Shown piece by piece: positions 1 through 7,740 of a DNA stretch of 29,092 nt. Within the stretch, counting starts at the first letter, position 1. Every line of letters begins with the position of its first letter. A program made the position numbers and the translations under genes. Source of the stretch: JAFGCR01 sp964538225 (GTDB taxonomy: Bacteria > Patescibacteriota > Gracilibacteria > UM-FILTER-43-11); the NCBI GenBank assembly GCA_964538225.1, contig CAZIDW010000011.1:1-29092 (forward strand), in the 5' to 3' direction. Under the pieces are notes generated by a model. That model did no database searches and was not told the DNA's origin. It worked only from the letters and a program-made list of their open reading frames with translations.

Positions 1-96
1 TACTTCTAAAGGCGCCTTTTTTTTCAGGGTTTTGCGGACTTCAGTGAGGTCCGCCTGTTTGTAATCATTGCCTTCTTTGTAGCGTTTGTGAGTCAT
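1..96 (-). CDS. hypothetical protein, 5' end only (runs off the window)
   Basis: An open minus-strand frame starts with ATG at 94-96 and stays open for 32 codons to the left edge. The visible N-terminus is very basic and polar (begins MTHKRYKEGNDYKQADLTEV), with no signal peptide or membrane segment. It is co-oriented with the gene that ends at 133. No clear Shine-Dalgarno sequence precedes the ATG. Too little is visible to assign a family, and the frame could be chance. Confidence 0.4.
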   Translation of the reverse strand, partial: MTHKRYKEGNDYKQADLTEVRKTLKKKAPLEV

Positions 97-132
97 GGAT
101 AGATGGGGTGTGATTACATAATCGTCGTGCTT

Positions 133-816
133 TCAGGATAGGATCGTATAGCTTCCGCCACAGTACTCCTCTATGGTATCACAAACGTTCTGGAGCACCA
201 TGCATACCTCCCTCTGTGAGGTGGCGGGGTTGCCCTGCACGTACAGAAACACGTCTTCAGTCTGCCCGGGCACTACTTTGGTGGTCTCGGACTGGCGGGT
301 CTCCATCCAACAGAGCACTTCTCCGCTGTCGTCCACGGCCGCGTACCGGCCGGCCGGCACAGGCATGGGTTTTGATTGCATGATGGGGATGTATTGCTCT
401 GAGCCGTCGGTTTTCCGGACGGTCACATTACCTTTGATGCGGGCCGCGTCGTGCGCGCCGATGGCAAATCCTGTCTGCGCCGCTACCGTGTTGTAGATGT
501 CCACGAGAGTGTTGATGTTGGGCAGGCGGCCCTGTTTTTCAAGCATTTTCAAAAGCGCTTCGCCGGCCGGCATAGCGTCCGGTTCCTCATGGAGCCTGTG
601 CAGTGTGCGGTAGCCGTCCAGCACCGGGGACTTGAGCAGGGTCTTGATGTCCACCCGGGTGAGTTCGGTTTTAAGGTGTCGTTTTAGCGCGCCGGGAAGG
701 TTTTTTCTGATCTCAGCGCCGCGGATGATCGCGCCTTTCACTTTAACGCCGAGTTCCTCCAGTTCCGGGGAAACGGTGAGGCGGATAGCTGGCGGGATTT
801 CGGGGGATTGCTCCAT
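133..816 (-). CDS. B3/B4 tRNA-binding-domain protein
   Basis: This 227-residue protein resembles stand-alone proteins built around the B3/B4 domain of the phenylalanyl-tRNA synthetase beta chain, which in PheT lies in the region that hydrolyses mischarged Tyr-tRNA. The diagnostic stretch is around residues 98-130, where LVDIYNTVAAQTG is followed by AIGAHDAARIKG, the usual 'N..S..tg..iGayD...i.G' pattern. Later residues give the expected beta-rich part (VPAGRYAAVDDSGEVLCWME). It has no synthetase catalytic domain and no membrane segment, so it is probably cytosolic, perhaps a trans-acting editing or amino-acid-binding protein; that role is inferred. Family assignment is fairly firm, substrate unknown. 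It lies directly upstream of the partial gene at the window edge and downstream of queC on the same strand. Confidence 0.75.
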   Translation of the reverse strand: MEQSPEIPPAIRLTVSPELEELGVKVKGAIIRGAEIRKNLPGALKRHLKTELTRVDIKTLLKSPVLDGYRTLHRLHEEPDAMPAGEALLKMLEKQGRLPNINTLVDIYNTVAAQTGFAIGAHDAARIKGNVTVRKTDGSEQYIPIMQSKPMPVPAGRYAAVDDSGEVLCWMETRQSETTKVVPGQTEDVFLYVQGNPATSQREVCMVLQNVCDTIEEYCGGSYTILS

Positions 817-823
817 TTTTTAT

Positions 824-892
824 AAGATTTGAAGGATTGAAATGATTTGAACGATATGAAGGATTTTTTTCTGATTTGATCTTTCAAATCCC
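824..892. repeat. intergenic word-repeat fold-back (GATTTGAA family)
   Basis: The spacer between queC and the B3/B4 gene is made almost entirely of variants of GATTTGAA/GGATTGAA, ending in the complementary words GATCTTTCAAATCC. Same-sense words followed by an antisense copy can fold into a hairpin. The same word family fills the spacer at 4346-4437. Confidence 0.6.
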
Positions 893-895
893 TGA

Positions 896-1552
896 TTATT
901 TATAGGGGATGGGGTCTATTATACCCGTTTCTTTAAAACCTTTTAACCTCAGTTTACAGGCCGGGCATTTTCCGCAGGCGGGGCGTGTGCCTTCGTAACA
1001 GGTGTGGGTGTGCTTAAGCAGGTCCAGCCCGCCCAGTTTTTCCATCAGCTTTACACTGTCGGCTTTCGTCAGATGCATCAGGGGAGTGTGGATTTTAAAG
1101 GGGTAATCCATGGCCAGCCGGAGGGTCTTCTGCATGGACCGGATAAAATCCTCCCGGCAGTCCGGGTAGCCGCTGTAGTCCGTCTGGCAGACACCGGTTG
1201 CCAGGTCTTTGACTCCTTTCTGCTTGGCGTAGATGGCGGCGATATTTAAAAACAGGGCGTTCCGGCCGTCCACAAAAGTGGAGGGGAGCTCTCCTTTTTT
1301 ACCGGCCCTGACACTGATTTTTTTATTTGTCAGCGCGTTTGCAGTCAGTGTTTTGAGAAACGGCAGGCGGATGGTCTTATGCGGAAGGCTGAGTTTTCTG
1401 GCGATGGTCCGGGCGGCCCTGAGCTCGGCTTTGTGCCGCTGGCCGTAATCAAAGCTGATGACTTCCACGTTTCTGAATTTCTTAAGCGCCCACACTAAAC
1501 AGGTGGTGCTGTCCTGGCCGCCGGAGTGGAGTATGAGTGCGTTATTTTTCAT
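896..1552 (-). CDS. queC: 7-cyano-7-deazaguanine synthase QueC
   Basis: QueC converts 7-carboxy-7-deazaguanine, ammonia and ATP to preQ0, the precursor of queuosine and related 7-deazaguanine bases. The 218-residue length is normal. The PP-loop ATP pyrophosphatase motif SGGQDST is at residues 10-16. The C-terminal zinc site is intact, with cysteines 185, 193, 196 and 199 (C-x7-C-x2-C-x2-C). The central TGVCQTDYSGYPDCR stretch is also typical of the family. queE lies just upstream on the same strand, separated by 157 bp that contain a large palindrome. The two enzymes catalyse consecutive steps; queD, queF or tgt are not in this window, so whether the end product is tRNA queuosine, DNA modification or export of preQ0 cannot be told here. 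Confidence 0.96.
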   Translation of the reverse strand: MKNNALILHSGGQDSTTCLVWALKKFRNVEVISFDYGQRHKAELRAARTIARKLSLPHKTIRLPFLKTLTANALTNKKISVRAGKKGELPSTFVDGRNALFLNIAAIYAKQKGVKDLATGVCQTDYSGYPDCREDFIRSMQKTLRLAMDYPFKIHTPLMHLTKADSVKLMEKLGGLDLLKHTHTCYEGTRPACGKCPACKLRLKGFKETGIIDPIPYK

Positions 1553-1564
1553 AAATTATTTTAT

Positions 1565-1692
1565 ACCTTGTGGTAGTACTTGCGGTGCTACTTATGGTTT
1601 ACTGCTCCCGTTGGTCGCAGTCTACCATAAGTATTACCATGACCCCGAGGACTCTCGGGGGAGTAGTCCCACCACAAGCAGTACCACAAGAG
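1565..1692. repeat. large imperfect palindrome between queE and queC
   Basis: About 128 bp fold on themselves. The outer arms pair variants of CTTGTGGTA with TACCACAAG, the middle arms pair ACTTATGGT with ACCATAAGT, and a small internal hairpin CCCCGAGGACTCTCGGGG sits in the right half. Arms contain repeated GTGGTA/TACCAC words. Any RNA read from either strand would be strongly structured. It could attenuate queC expression or be a parasitic fold-back repeat; no preQ1-riboswitch consensus was recognised. Confidence 0.6.
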
Positions 1693-1709
1693 GTGGTTAA
1701 ATTTTTCGT

Positions 1710-2354
1710 TTATTTAATATTCAGCATTATATGCAGTCGCGGTGAAAAATTATACCCCTCCTTTTTACAACGCTCAACCAGCCATTTTGACCGTTTCAGG
1801 AGGGGCGTGCGGGACGTGCCTTCCGGCATCAGGTACACCGATGTTTTGGGGATTTTATATTTTTTGATGAATCGTTTTATTTCATTCAGTTCCTGCGGTC
1901 GGGATCGGCCGATCCCGCTTTCAGTTGTTACGACGAACTTGTAGATCGTTTTCCGGTCAGGTTTTATTTTAAGCGGGTAGGAAACTACTCCTGAATTTTT
2001 TAATTTTGGTGAACAATTTATTTGTTCAATAAGTCCGATTATCCAACAGGCAATACTGCCGTTGGTCTCAAGTTCGGCCGTATAACTTTTCAGTTTTTTC
2101 AGCAGTTCTTTTAGAGCGTCCTGCTGAAGGAGCGGTTCCCCTCCTGTTATAACTAAATGTTTACAGAAATACTTTTTGATTTTTTGGATTATCTGATCCG
2201 TTGTCATTTTTTTCCCTTTTTTCCACGCGTATTTCGTGTCGCACCATTTACACCGCAGATTACACCCGCTCAGCCTTAAAAAGACAGCCGGTTTGCCGGT
2301 ATTCGGACCCTCTCCCTGGATACTGTGGAAGATTTCATTTACTTCAATTTTCAC
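1710..2354 (-). CDS. queE: 7-carboxy-7-deazaguanine synthase QueE (radical SAM)
   Basis: QueE is the radical SAM enzyme that contracts 6-carboxytetrahydropterin to 7-carboxy-7-deazaguanine, the step before QueC. The cluster-binding CxxxCxxC motif is at residues 31-38 (CNLRCKWC), followed by the SAM-binding GGEP motif at 71-74. The N-terminal EIFHSIQGEGPNTGKP stretch is the usual QueE substrate loop. At 214 residues it is within the normal range. It precedes queC on the same strand and probably shares its transcript, although the intervening palindrome at 1565-1692 could modulate read-through. The upstream spacer 2355-2398 is AT-rich with AATTGAAAATT words. Confidence 0.95.
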   Translation of the reverse strand: MKIEVNEIFHSIQGEGPNTGKPAVFLRLSGCNLRCKWCDTKYAWKKGKKMTTDQIIQKIKKYFCKHLVITGGEPLLQQDALKELLKKLKSYTAELETNGSIACWIIGLIEQINCSPKLKNSGVVSYPLKIKPDRKTIYKFVVTTESGIGRSRPQELNEIKRFIKKYKIPKTSVYLMPEGTSRTPLLKRSKWLVERCKKEGYNFSPRLHIMLNIK

Positions 2355-2398
2355 CTGCTAATGGTAAATGAAAATTGAAAATTGATAAATGAAAAATG

Positions 2399-3652
2399 CT
2401 ATTTGTTCTTTTCCGTATATTCCGTCACAAAGATGGAGATGATGTTGGCCACCGGCACCGCGATGATCATGCCCACCAGCCCCAGGCCGATGCCGTCGCC
2501 TAAGTTGTAACCGATGGTCGCGCCGGCCATTAAAGCGAAGATGACTACGACAGGATTTAAACCTACAGACCGGCCCACGATCATGGGCACCATGATGTTG
2601 CCTTCTAAAAATTGTATCACCGCGTAGGCCGGAATGAGCCATAGTACTAATACCGGATCCTGATTCAGTGCGATCAGGACGGCTGACAGGAATGTGATGA
2701 GCGGACCCAGGTAAGGGATGAATTCGGCTAAAGCCGAGACCATGGCCAGGGTAAGCGCGTAATTCAGACCGATGATACTGAAGACGATGAACGTGAGAAG
2801 CCCCATAGCGAGCGCCAAAAGCACCTGCCCTCTTATCCATTCGCCGATCCTGATGCTGACTTCTTTGGTTTTTTGTGAGATATACGTGGAGTATTTATGG
2901 GGGAACAGCGAGTGGAAAAAGTCGGTGGTGTGCTGTTTGTTGACGACCATAAAGAAGGTGATGATGAGCACCAGGAGCAGGTTAAACAGGCCGTTGAAGA
3001 TGGTAAAGATGGCGCCGATGGCGTTTCCCGCGAAATTGGTGAGTTTAGAGCCGATCTCCCGCAGGCCGGTGGTCAGGCTGTTTAAGACCTGCGCCTGGTC
3101 CACGTTCTGCCAGATCTCGTTGGCAATGGGCTGGATCTTTCGGATGAACCAGGAGTCCATTTCCTGGCCGGTGACGATGTTCTGGATCATCCCGCGGACG
3201 GAATAGGCCAGACTGCTTACCTGTTCAGCGATGATCGGAACGAGTGAGGTGAAAATGAGCACGATTACCCCCAGCACCAGCAGGTACACGATGCATATTC
3301 CCAGCGGGCGCGGGATCCTGTATTTCTGAAGCCGGTCAACGGCCGGATTGAAAGCCGCGGCCAGGAATAGGGCCACCAGAAAAAGGATGATAACGCTTTT
3401 CAGGTAAAACAGCAGATACGCGAACCCGATGACGCCTAAAACCGCCATGGTGGCTTTGACGATGGAATCGATGGACAGACTCACGCGCAGTTCTTTTTTC
3501 GGGGCCTCCACCTCTTTCATCAGTTTTCGTTCCTCTTTTTCCAGTTTTTTTTCTTTTGCTGACAGCGACTGGAGTTTCTTTTTGAGCTCATTGATCTTCT
3601 TCTGGGATTTTTTGAGTAGTTTTTTGGTAGTGCGGTTGAATCCGAATGCCAT
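2399..3652 (-). CDS. AI-2E family transporter (PF01594-type permease)
   Basis: A 417-residue polytopic membrane protein. Residues 1-52 form a lysine/glutamate-rich coiled coil on the cytosolic side. From about residue 65 there are successive hydrophobic helices, including the paired helices near LVALFLAAAFNPAVDRL that mark the AI-2E family, and the C-terminal FIPYLGPLITFLSAVLIAL and IVGRSVGLNPVVVIFALMAG segments that are family hallmarks. Members have been linked to autoinducer-2 export and to sodium/proton antiport, but most, including this one, have unknown cargo. The N-terminal coiled coil is an extension compared with the basic fold. The gene is preceded by repeat copy A (3661-3810), which must lie in or next to its promoter region. 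Confidence 0.88.
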   Translation of the reverse strand: MAFGFNRTTKKLLKKSQKKINELKKKLQSLSAKEKKLEKEERKLMKEVEAPKKELRVSLSIDSIVKATMAVLGVIGFAYLLFYLKSVIILFLVALFLAAAFNPAVDRLQKYRIPRPLGICIVYLLVLGVIVLIFTSLVPIIAEQVSSLAYSVRGMIQNIVTGQEMDSWFIRKIQPIANEIWQNVDQAQVLNSLTTGLREIGSKLTNFAGNAIGAIFTIFNGLFNLLLVLIITFFMVVNKQHTTDFFHSLFPHKYSTYISQKTKEVSIRIGEWIRGQVLLALAMGLLTFIVFSIIGLNYALTLAMVSALAEFIPYLGPLITFLSAVLIALNQDPVLVLWLIPAYAVIQFLEGNIMVPMIVGRSVGLNPVVVIFALMAGATIGYNLGDGIGLGLVGMIIAVPVANIISIFVTEYTEKNK

Positions 3653-3660
3653 GATTTAAA

Positions 3661-3810
3661 GGGTTAAATTACTAGTGGATTTCTGATGGACTGCTAATGG
3701 ATTGCTGATTATTTGATTATTTATGGTGCGCGAGTGCGCGGCCTTTCAGGCCTACACAGGTGCGCACATGCGTACATTGCGCACATGCGTACTGCTGTTG
3801 ATTAGATGTC
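3661..3810 (+). repeat. 150-bp inverted repeat element, copy A
   Basis: Positions 3661-3810 match the reverse complement of 10027-10176 with only three mismatches in 150 bp. Inside are two tandem copies of TGCGCACATGCGTAC separated by 2 bp, a hairpin GGCCTTTCAGGCC, and an AT-rich part built from words like GGATTTCTGATGG. It lies between the AI-2E gene start and the pilin-like gene end. Short open frames across it are artefacts of the repeat. Confidence 0.9.
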
Positions 3811-3827
3811 GATCAGCTGTCAATCAG

Positions 3828-4250
3828 TTATTCGGTGACGGCCCGCAGGACAAGGTCGATGAGGACCCAGGCCATGAGGGAGACAGCGAGGCCGATCAGG
3901 GCGTAGGTGATGGTTTTTTTGGCTGCGTCTTTGTCCTCATCCCGGCCGATGATGTATTTGTAGCCGCCGACCATCACAAAGATGACCGCCAGGGTGCCGG
4001 CGATGCCGATCAATGTCTGGGTGATGAATTTGATGAAACAGGGAATGCTGGACAGGTGGATGTTGCCGGTGCGGATCATATCGGCCAGGCCGATGCACTT
4101 GCCCCCGCGTCCCCCGATGTCCACGTCTTCCCCGGGGAGCAGGGTGGGGGGCTGGAATTCCTGGGCGAACGTCAGCCCTTCCCCGAAAATCAGCGTCAGC
4201 ACTACGGCGACCGGGATCAGGATCAGCAGGATTTTAATTGCCTTTTTCAT
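3828..4250 (-). CDS. TrbC/VirB2-like pilin family membrane protein
   Basis: A 140-residue protein with an N-terminal signal peptide (residues 1-29, MKKAIKILLILIPVAVV... ending TFAQ), a short polar loop with a GGRGGKC stretch, and two C-terminal membrane helices: about residues 76-97 ending in GGYKYIIG, and about 112-134 (ALIGLAVSLMAWVLIDLVL). A signal peptide followed by two helices joined by a charged hairpin is the layout of TrbC/VirB2 pilins, which are widespread in CPR genomes. Two cysteines (in GGKC and SIPC) could form a disulfide. No type IV secretion ATPases are visible here, so a role in a pilus is inferred from fold only. Confidence 0.6.
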   Translation of the reverse strand: MKKAIKILLILIPVAVVLTLIFGEGLTFAQEFQPPTLLPGEDVDIGGRGGKCIGLADMIRTGNIHLSSIPCFIKFITQTLIGIAGTLAVIFVMVGGYKYIIGRDEDKDAAKKTITYALIGLAVSLMAWVLIDLVLRAVTE

Positions 4251-4273
4251 TTTTCTAAGGTTTTAACGGCTTT

Positions 4274-4302
4274 ATGGTAGCAAATCTTCGCCTTGTGGGC
4301 AA
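4274..4302 (-). promoter_or_regulatory. candidate sigma70 promoter for the pilin-like gene
   Basis: On the minus strand TTGCCC (4302-4297) and TACCAT (4279-4274) are 17 bp apart, 24 bp upstream of the ATG at 4250. The -10 is imperfect. Confidence 0.4.
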
Positions 4303-4345
4303 TCGCTAAATTGGTTAGAATACTGAGGAATTATACTTACCTAAA

Positions 4346-4437
4346 AAAGATTTGAAAGATGTGAAGGATTTGAACGATTAATACAGATGAGAGTCCTTTA
4401 AATCATTCAAATCGTTTCAATCCTTCAAATCCTAAAG
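4346..4437. repeat. intergenic word-repeat fold-back upstream of proS
   Basis: The left half holds GATTTGAAAGATGTGAAGGATTTGAA-type words and the right half the complementary series TTCAAATCGTTTCAATCCTTCAAATCC, giving a long imperfect hairpin whose right arm ends two bases before the proS ATG. It uses the same words as the spacer at 824-892. It could form a structured leader that hides the proS start. Confidence 0.6.
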
Positions 4438-4438
4438 A

Positions 4439-5692
4439 ATGAGATATTCCAAGCTATTCAGTAAGACCACGAAATCCGTTCCGCATGACGCGGACAGCGC
4501 GAACGCCAGGTTTCTGGCACAGGGCGGGTTCATCCATCAGGAGGCGGCCGGGGTGTACAGCTATCTGCCACTCGGTTTAAAGGTATTGCGTAATATCGAA
4601 CAGATCATCCGCGAAGAAATGGAGGAAGTCGGCGGTCAGGAAATCAGTATGTCAGTGCTCCATCCCAAGGAAAACTGGTTAAAAACCGACCGCTGGGACA
4701 GCATGGACGTGCTTTTTAAACTGAAAGGCGCGGGGGACAAGGATTACGCGCTCGGCCCCACGCATGAGGAGATCGTTACCCCGCTGGTGCAGGATTATGT
4801 GTTTTCGTATAAAGACCTGCCCGCGGCCGTGTTCCAGATCCAGACCAAATTCCGCAATGAGCCCCGCGCCAAATCCGGCGTGCTCCGGGGCCGGGAGTTC
4901 AGCATGAAAGACCTGTATTCCTTCCACGCCGGCCAGGACGATCTGGACCGGTATTACGATGAGGTGAAAGCCGGGTATTTCAGGATTTTCGAACGCCTTG
5001 GTTTCGACCCGGCCTTAACGGTCATCACCTACGCGTCGGGCGGGGCGTTCAGCAAATATTCCCATGAATTCCAGGTGCTTTCCGAGGTGGGCGAGGATCA
5101 TGTGTATGTGTGTAAGAAGTGCCGGGTAGCGGTGAACCGCGAGATCCTGGACGAACAGAATACCTGCCCGGAATGCGGGAATAAAGACCTCGCGGAGAAA
5201 AAGGGGATTGAGGTGGGGAATATCTTTAAGCTGGGTACCAAGTTTTCCGACGCCTTTAAATTTAAGTACACCGATGAATCCGGCCAGCAGAAACCCGTCA
5301 TCATGGGTTGTTACGGTATTGGCCCCTCGCGCGTGATGGGGGCTTTGGCGGAGCTTTTCAGCGATGAAAACGGCATCCTGTGGCCAAAGTCGGTCACCCC
5401 GTATCAGGTGCACCTCATCAGCCTGGGCGCGGATGAAAAGGTGATAAAGGAAGCGGAAAAATTGTATGATGATCTGAAACAGGCCGGTATCTCGGTGCTG
5501 TTCGATGACCGGGATGAGCGCGCCGGCGCTAAATTCGCGGACGCGGACCTGATTGGCCTTCCGCTCCGGCTTGTGGTATCATCGCGGACCCTTGAAAGTA
5601 GCAGCGCGGAATGGAAGGAGCGGAATAAATCCGATGCGGAACAGGTGGGGCTGGGGGAGGCGGTGAAGAAGGTGAAGGAATTTTATAATTAA
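4439..5692 (+). CDS. proS: prolyl-tRNA synthetase, short form with zinc ribbon
   Basis: Charges tRNA-Pro with proline in the cytosol. Class II signatures are in order: GPTHE at 106-110, motif 2 around 138-160 (FRNEPRAKSGVLRGREF), and motif 3 around 290-301 (GCYGIGPSRVMG), followed by an anticodon-binding domain from about residue 323. The protein has 417 residues, against roughly 570 for typical bacterial ProRS, because the large INS editing domain between motifs 2 and 3 is missing. In its place residues 225-246 form a zinc-ribbon-like CxxC...CxxC (C225, C228, C243, C246). Loss of INS implies that mischarged Ala-tRNA-Pro must be cleared in trans or tolerated. The ATG at 4439 follows a word-repeat fold-back and has no clear ribosome binding site. 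Confidence 0.95.
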   Translation: MRYSKLFSKTTKSVPHDADSANARFLAQGGFIHQEAAGVYSYLPLGLKVLRNIEQIIREEMEEVGGQEISMSVLHPKENWLKTDRWDSMDVLFKLKGAGDKDYALGPTHEEIVTPLVQDYVFSYKDLPAAVFQIQTKFRNEPRAKSGVLRGREFSMKDLYSFHAGQDDLDRYYDEVKAGYFRIFERLGFDPALTVITYASGGAFSKYSHEFQVLSEVGEDHVYVCKKCRVAVNREILDEQNTCPECGNKDLAEKKGIEVGNIFKLGTKFSDAFKFKYTDESGQQKPVIMGCYGIGPSRVMGALAELFSDENGILWPKSVTPYQVHLISLGADEKVIKEAEKLYDDLKQAGISVLFDDRDERAGAKFADADLIGLPLRLVVSSRTLESSSAEWKERNKSDAEQVGLGEAVKKVKEFYN

Positions 5693-5727
5693 GGGGCGGT
5701 TCTGTACTGGTTCAATAGGGTTACACT

Positions 5728-5768
5728 TGAATCTTCAAAAATCTCTTTCATAGATTTTCAAAGATTCA
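5728..5768. repeat. fold-back hairpin between proS and the rmlA-type gene
   Basis: Arms TGAATCTTCAAAAATCT and AGATTTTCAAAGATTCA pair with two mismatches around a 7-base loop. There is no T-tract behind it, so it is a poor intrinsic terminator. A smaller GTTCCATTCGGAAC hairpin follows near 5830. Confidence 0.55.
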
Positions 5769-5857
5769 TCCTCATTTTACTTCGGACTTTCCAGCCTTCA
5801 CCAAGGTTTCGGCGGATCGTCCTCGTTCCATTCGGAACGTGTTACTCGCTACTTATC

Positions 5858-6637
5858 ATGAAAGGTATCATTCTCGCCGGCGGTTCGGGCAGCCGATTGC
5901 ATCCGCTCACCACGGTCACCAGCAAACAGCTCCTGCCGGTCTACAACCAGCCCATGATCTATTTCCCGCTCCAGACGCTCTTAAAAGCGGGGATCCGCGA
6001 TATCCTCATCATCGTGGCGCCGGACCACAGCGGGGATTTTGTGAACCTGCTCGGTTCCGGTAAGCAGTTCGGGGCGCGGTTCGCTTACGAGGTGCAGGAC
6101 AAGCCCGAAGGCCTGGCGCAGGCGTTTCTCATCGGCGAGGATTTTATCGGCAAGGACGAGGTCGTCATGGTGCTCGGCGACAACATCTTTACGCATGATT
6201 TCGCGCCGGCCGTGAAATCCTTCCGTGAAGGGGCGAAGATCTTTGTAAAACAGGTGCCGGATGCCAAGCGTTTCGGCGTGGTGGAGTTTGATGATAAGGG
6301 CAAAGTCATCAGCATCGAGGAAAAACCCGAGGCCCCCAAAACCAATTACGCCCAGACGGGCTTTTATATCTACGACAAGCATGTGACCGATTATGTGAAA
6401 CAGCTCAAGCCCAGCAAACGCGGGGAGCTGGAGATCGTGGACCTCAATAAAGTCTATCTCGATAAAGGCCAGCTTTCCGCGGAACTCATCCAGGGCGACT
6501 GGATCGACGCGGGCACGTTTGAAAGTCTTTATAAGGCCTCCACTATCGTTCGCGAAAACGACCTGGGTATGGAACTGGAAATCCCGCCCACCGTTAAAGT
6601 GGAGCTGAAGAAAATCAAAAAGCCTTTAGCCATGTAA
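5858..6637 (+). CDS. rfbA: glucose-1-phosphate thymidylyltransferase-type nucleotidyltransferase
   Basis: Makes dTDP-glucose (or a related NDP-sugar) from dTTP and sugar-1-phosphate, the entry to dTDP-rhamnose and other deoxysugars used in cell-surface glycans. The nucleotide-binding signature LAGGSGSRLHPLT starts at residue 6, TSKQLLPVYNQPMIYFPL follows, GDNIF is the metal/sugar site, and EEKPEAPKTNYAQTGFYIYD and WIDAGTFESL are family blocks. At 259 residues it is of the short type, lacking the C-terminal part of the 290-residue RmlA enzymes. No rmlBCD genes are visible, but glycosyltransferases lie elsewhere in the window. Exact NTP preference is inferred from similarity. Confidence 0.85.
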   Translation: MKGIILAGGSGSRLHPLTTVTSKQLLPVYNQPMIYFPLQTLLKAGIRDILIIVAPDHSGDFVNLLGSGKQFGARFAYEVQDKPEGLAQAFLIGEDFIGKDEVVMVLGDNIFTHDFAPAVKSFREGAKIFVKQVPDAKRFGVVEFDDKGKVISIEEKPEAPKTNYAQTGFYIYDKHVTDYVKQLKPSKRGELEIVDLNKVYLDKGQLSAELIQGDWIDAGTFESLYKASTIVRENDLGMELEIPPTVKVELKKIKKPLAM

Positions 6638-6642
6638 ATTTC

Positions 6643-6711
6643 AGGACTATTAAGACTTTTAAGATTATTATGAATCGGATTTAATCCTAATAGTCGTAAA
6701 AGTTTTTTTTA
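6643..6711 (+). terminator. candidate terminator after the rmlA-type gene
   Basis: Words GACTATTA and TAATAGTC plus ACTTTTA and TAAAAGT can pair, and eight Ts follow at 6703-6710. The stem is AT-rich and interrupted, so strength is uncertain. It is also one of the word-repeat spacers. Confidence 0.4.
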
Positions 6712-6726
6712 TCTTAATAGCCCTAA

Positions 6727-7440
6727 TCAGTAATCCGTCCATTTACCCTCCTTCCCTTCACAGATGCCGTATTCCCGTTTGAGCGTGAGGGTGTTTTGGG
6801 TATAGTCGTAATCGAAATACTGTTCGGTGCGGCAATCATTTTTTTCTTCCACGGCTGTCAGCTTAATCACCGGCCCCTCGCGTCCGCCGAATTCTTCGAT
6901 TGTGGCCAGGCAGCCGCGGCCTTTGTCATTCACCACTGCCTTAAAAAGCGACCCTGATTCCAGATTGTAGCGATAGATATCACTGCCTTGGCATTGGCCC
7001 TTCGGGACGATGAACGTTAAAAGCTGTCCATTTTCCGAATAACACGCGCTGCTGGCCGCGGCCAGGCTGACCCCTTTTTCCATGGCGGCCTCCCGGAAAT
7101 CCGGGTACCAGCTGTCGTAAATAAAGGTGGAAAGGTGCGCGCATCGGTTGAACGGGGCCTGCGCCACCACCTCCGCGGTTTCTGTACGTGGCTCAGACGT
7201 TTCTGCTTCTTTTTCCTCCGGCTGGGTGGCTGAATCCTGTTCCATGGCGGCAAGGCGGGATTCCAGAACCGTGATCTGGCGGGTGAGGCTGTCTTCCACC
7301 CGTTTGGCGGACGCGTTCTGCCAGAAGTACACCCCGGTACCCACCACAAAGGCGGTGACGATGATGGTCAGCAAAATAATCCCCATCGTTTCCGGATATT
7401 GCGAACACCGGATGGTCTTTTTGGGTTTTCGTGGTGCCAT
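6727..7440 (-). CDS. hypothetical single-pass membrane protein
   Basis: I do not recognise the family. The 237-residue product has a basic N-terminus, one membrane helix at about residues 19-41 (MGIILLTIIVTAFVVGTGVYFW), a short coiled-coil stretch to about residue 70, an acidic linker, and an extracytoplasmic domain of about 140 residues with five cysteines (for example RCAHLSTF, SACYSENG, KGQCQG and CEGKEGKW) that may be disulfide-bonded. The topology predicts an N-in anchored surface protein. It is co-oriented with the small lipoprotein and GT1 gene upstream on the minus strand but has its own promoter. Confidence 0.75.
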   Translation of the reverse strand: MAPRKPKKTIRCSQYPETMGIILLTIIVTAFVVGTGVYFWQNASAKRVEDSLTRQITVLESRLAAMEQDSATQPEEKEAETSEPRTETAEVVAQAPFNRCAHLSTFIYDSWYPDFREAAMEKGVSLAAASSACYSENGQLLTFIVPKGQCQGSDIYRYNLESGSLFKAVVNDKGRGCLATIEEFGGREGPVIKLTAVEEKNDCRTEQYFDYDYTQNTLTLKREYGICEGKEGKWTDY

Positions 7441-7475
7441 ACTACTTATTGTTAAAAGATAGTGAGGGCGTTTTT

Positions 7476-7484
7476 ATTATACCA
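7476..7484 (-). promoter_or_regulatory. extended -10 promoter for the 6727-7440 gene
   Basis: Read on the minus strand, TGGTATAAT provides a perfect TATAAT with an upstream TG extension, 35 bp before the ATG at 7440. No good -35 is seen, as is common for extended -10 promoters. Confidence 0.55.
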
Positions 7485-7489
7485 TAAGT

Positions 7490-7690
7490 TTATTCGGTTT
7501 CTTTTTCCCGGCATTCGGTGAACATCGTGCCGTCCGGCAGGCAGCCGAACACACCTTCCGGGCAGGGCTTGTACACGCTCAGGCAGTCGGGATCCTTTTT
7601 ACATTCCTCCTCGTTCAGGTCTTTACAGCCGCAGCCGGTCAGGACCGTCAGACTGATGGTTATCAGAAGCATCGCGAAAATTTTATTCAT
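7490..7690 (-). CDS. small cysteine-rich lipoprotein
   Basis: A 66-residue product starting MNKIFAMLLITISLTVLTGCGC, a clear lipoprotein signal with lipobox LTGC, so the mature protein would be about 47 residues attached to the membrane at Cys20. The mature part has seven further cysteines (GC, EEC, PDC, KPC, FGC, TEC pattern), suggesting a small disulfide-bonded domain; a protease-inhibitor or EGF-like knot is possible but not demonstrated. The upstream in-frame ATG at 7744 would add 18 polar residues before the signal and is unlikely to be used. No family recognised. Confidence 0.7.
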   Translation of the reverse strand: MNKIFAMLLITISLTVLTGCGCKDLNEEECKKDPDCLSVYKPCPEGVFGCLPDGTMFTECREKETE

Positions 7691-7740
7691 TGAAGAAAAG
7701 GGGGTTAGATTTTTGTTGCGGATGTATTGTACATTAAAAG

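Noticed and set aside
3723..4280. Plus-strand 185-residue open frame starting MVRECAAF, and its twin on the minus strand at 9548-10114
   Set aside because: Both begin inside the two copies of the 150-bp non-coding repeat and then run antisense through real genes (the pilin-like and PH-domain genes). The shared N-terminus reflects the repeat, not a gene family.
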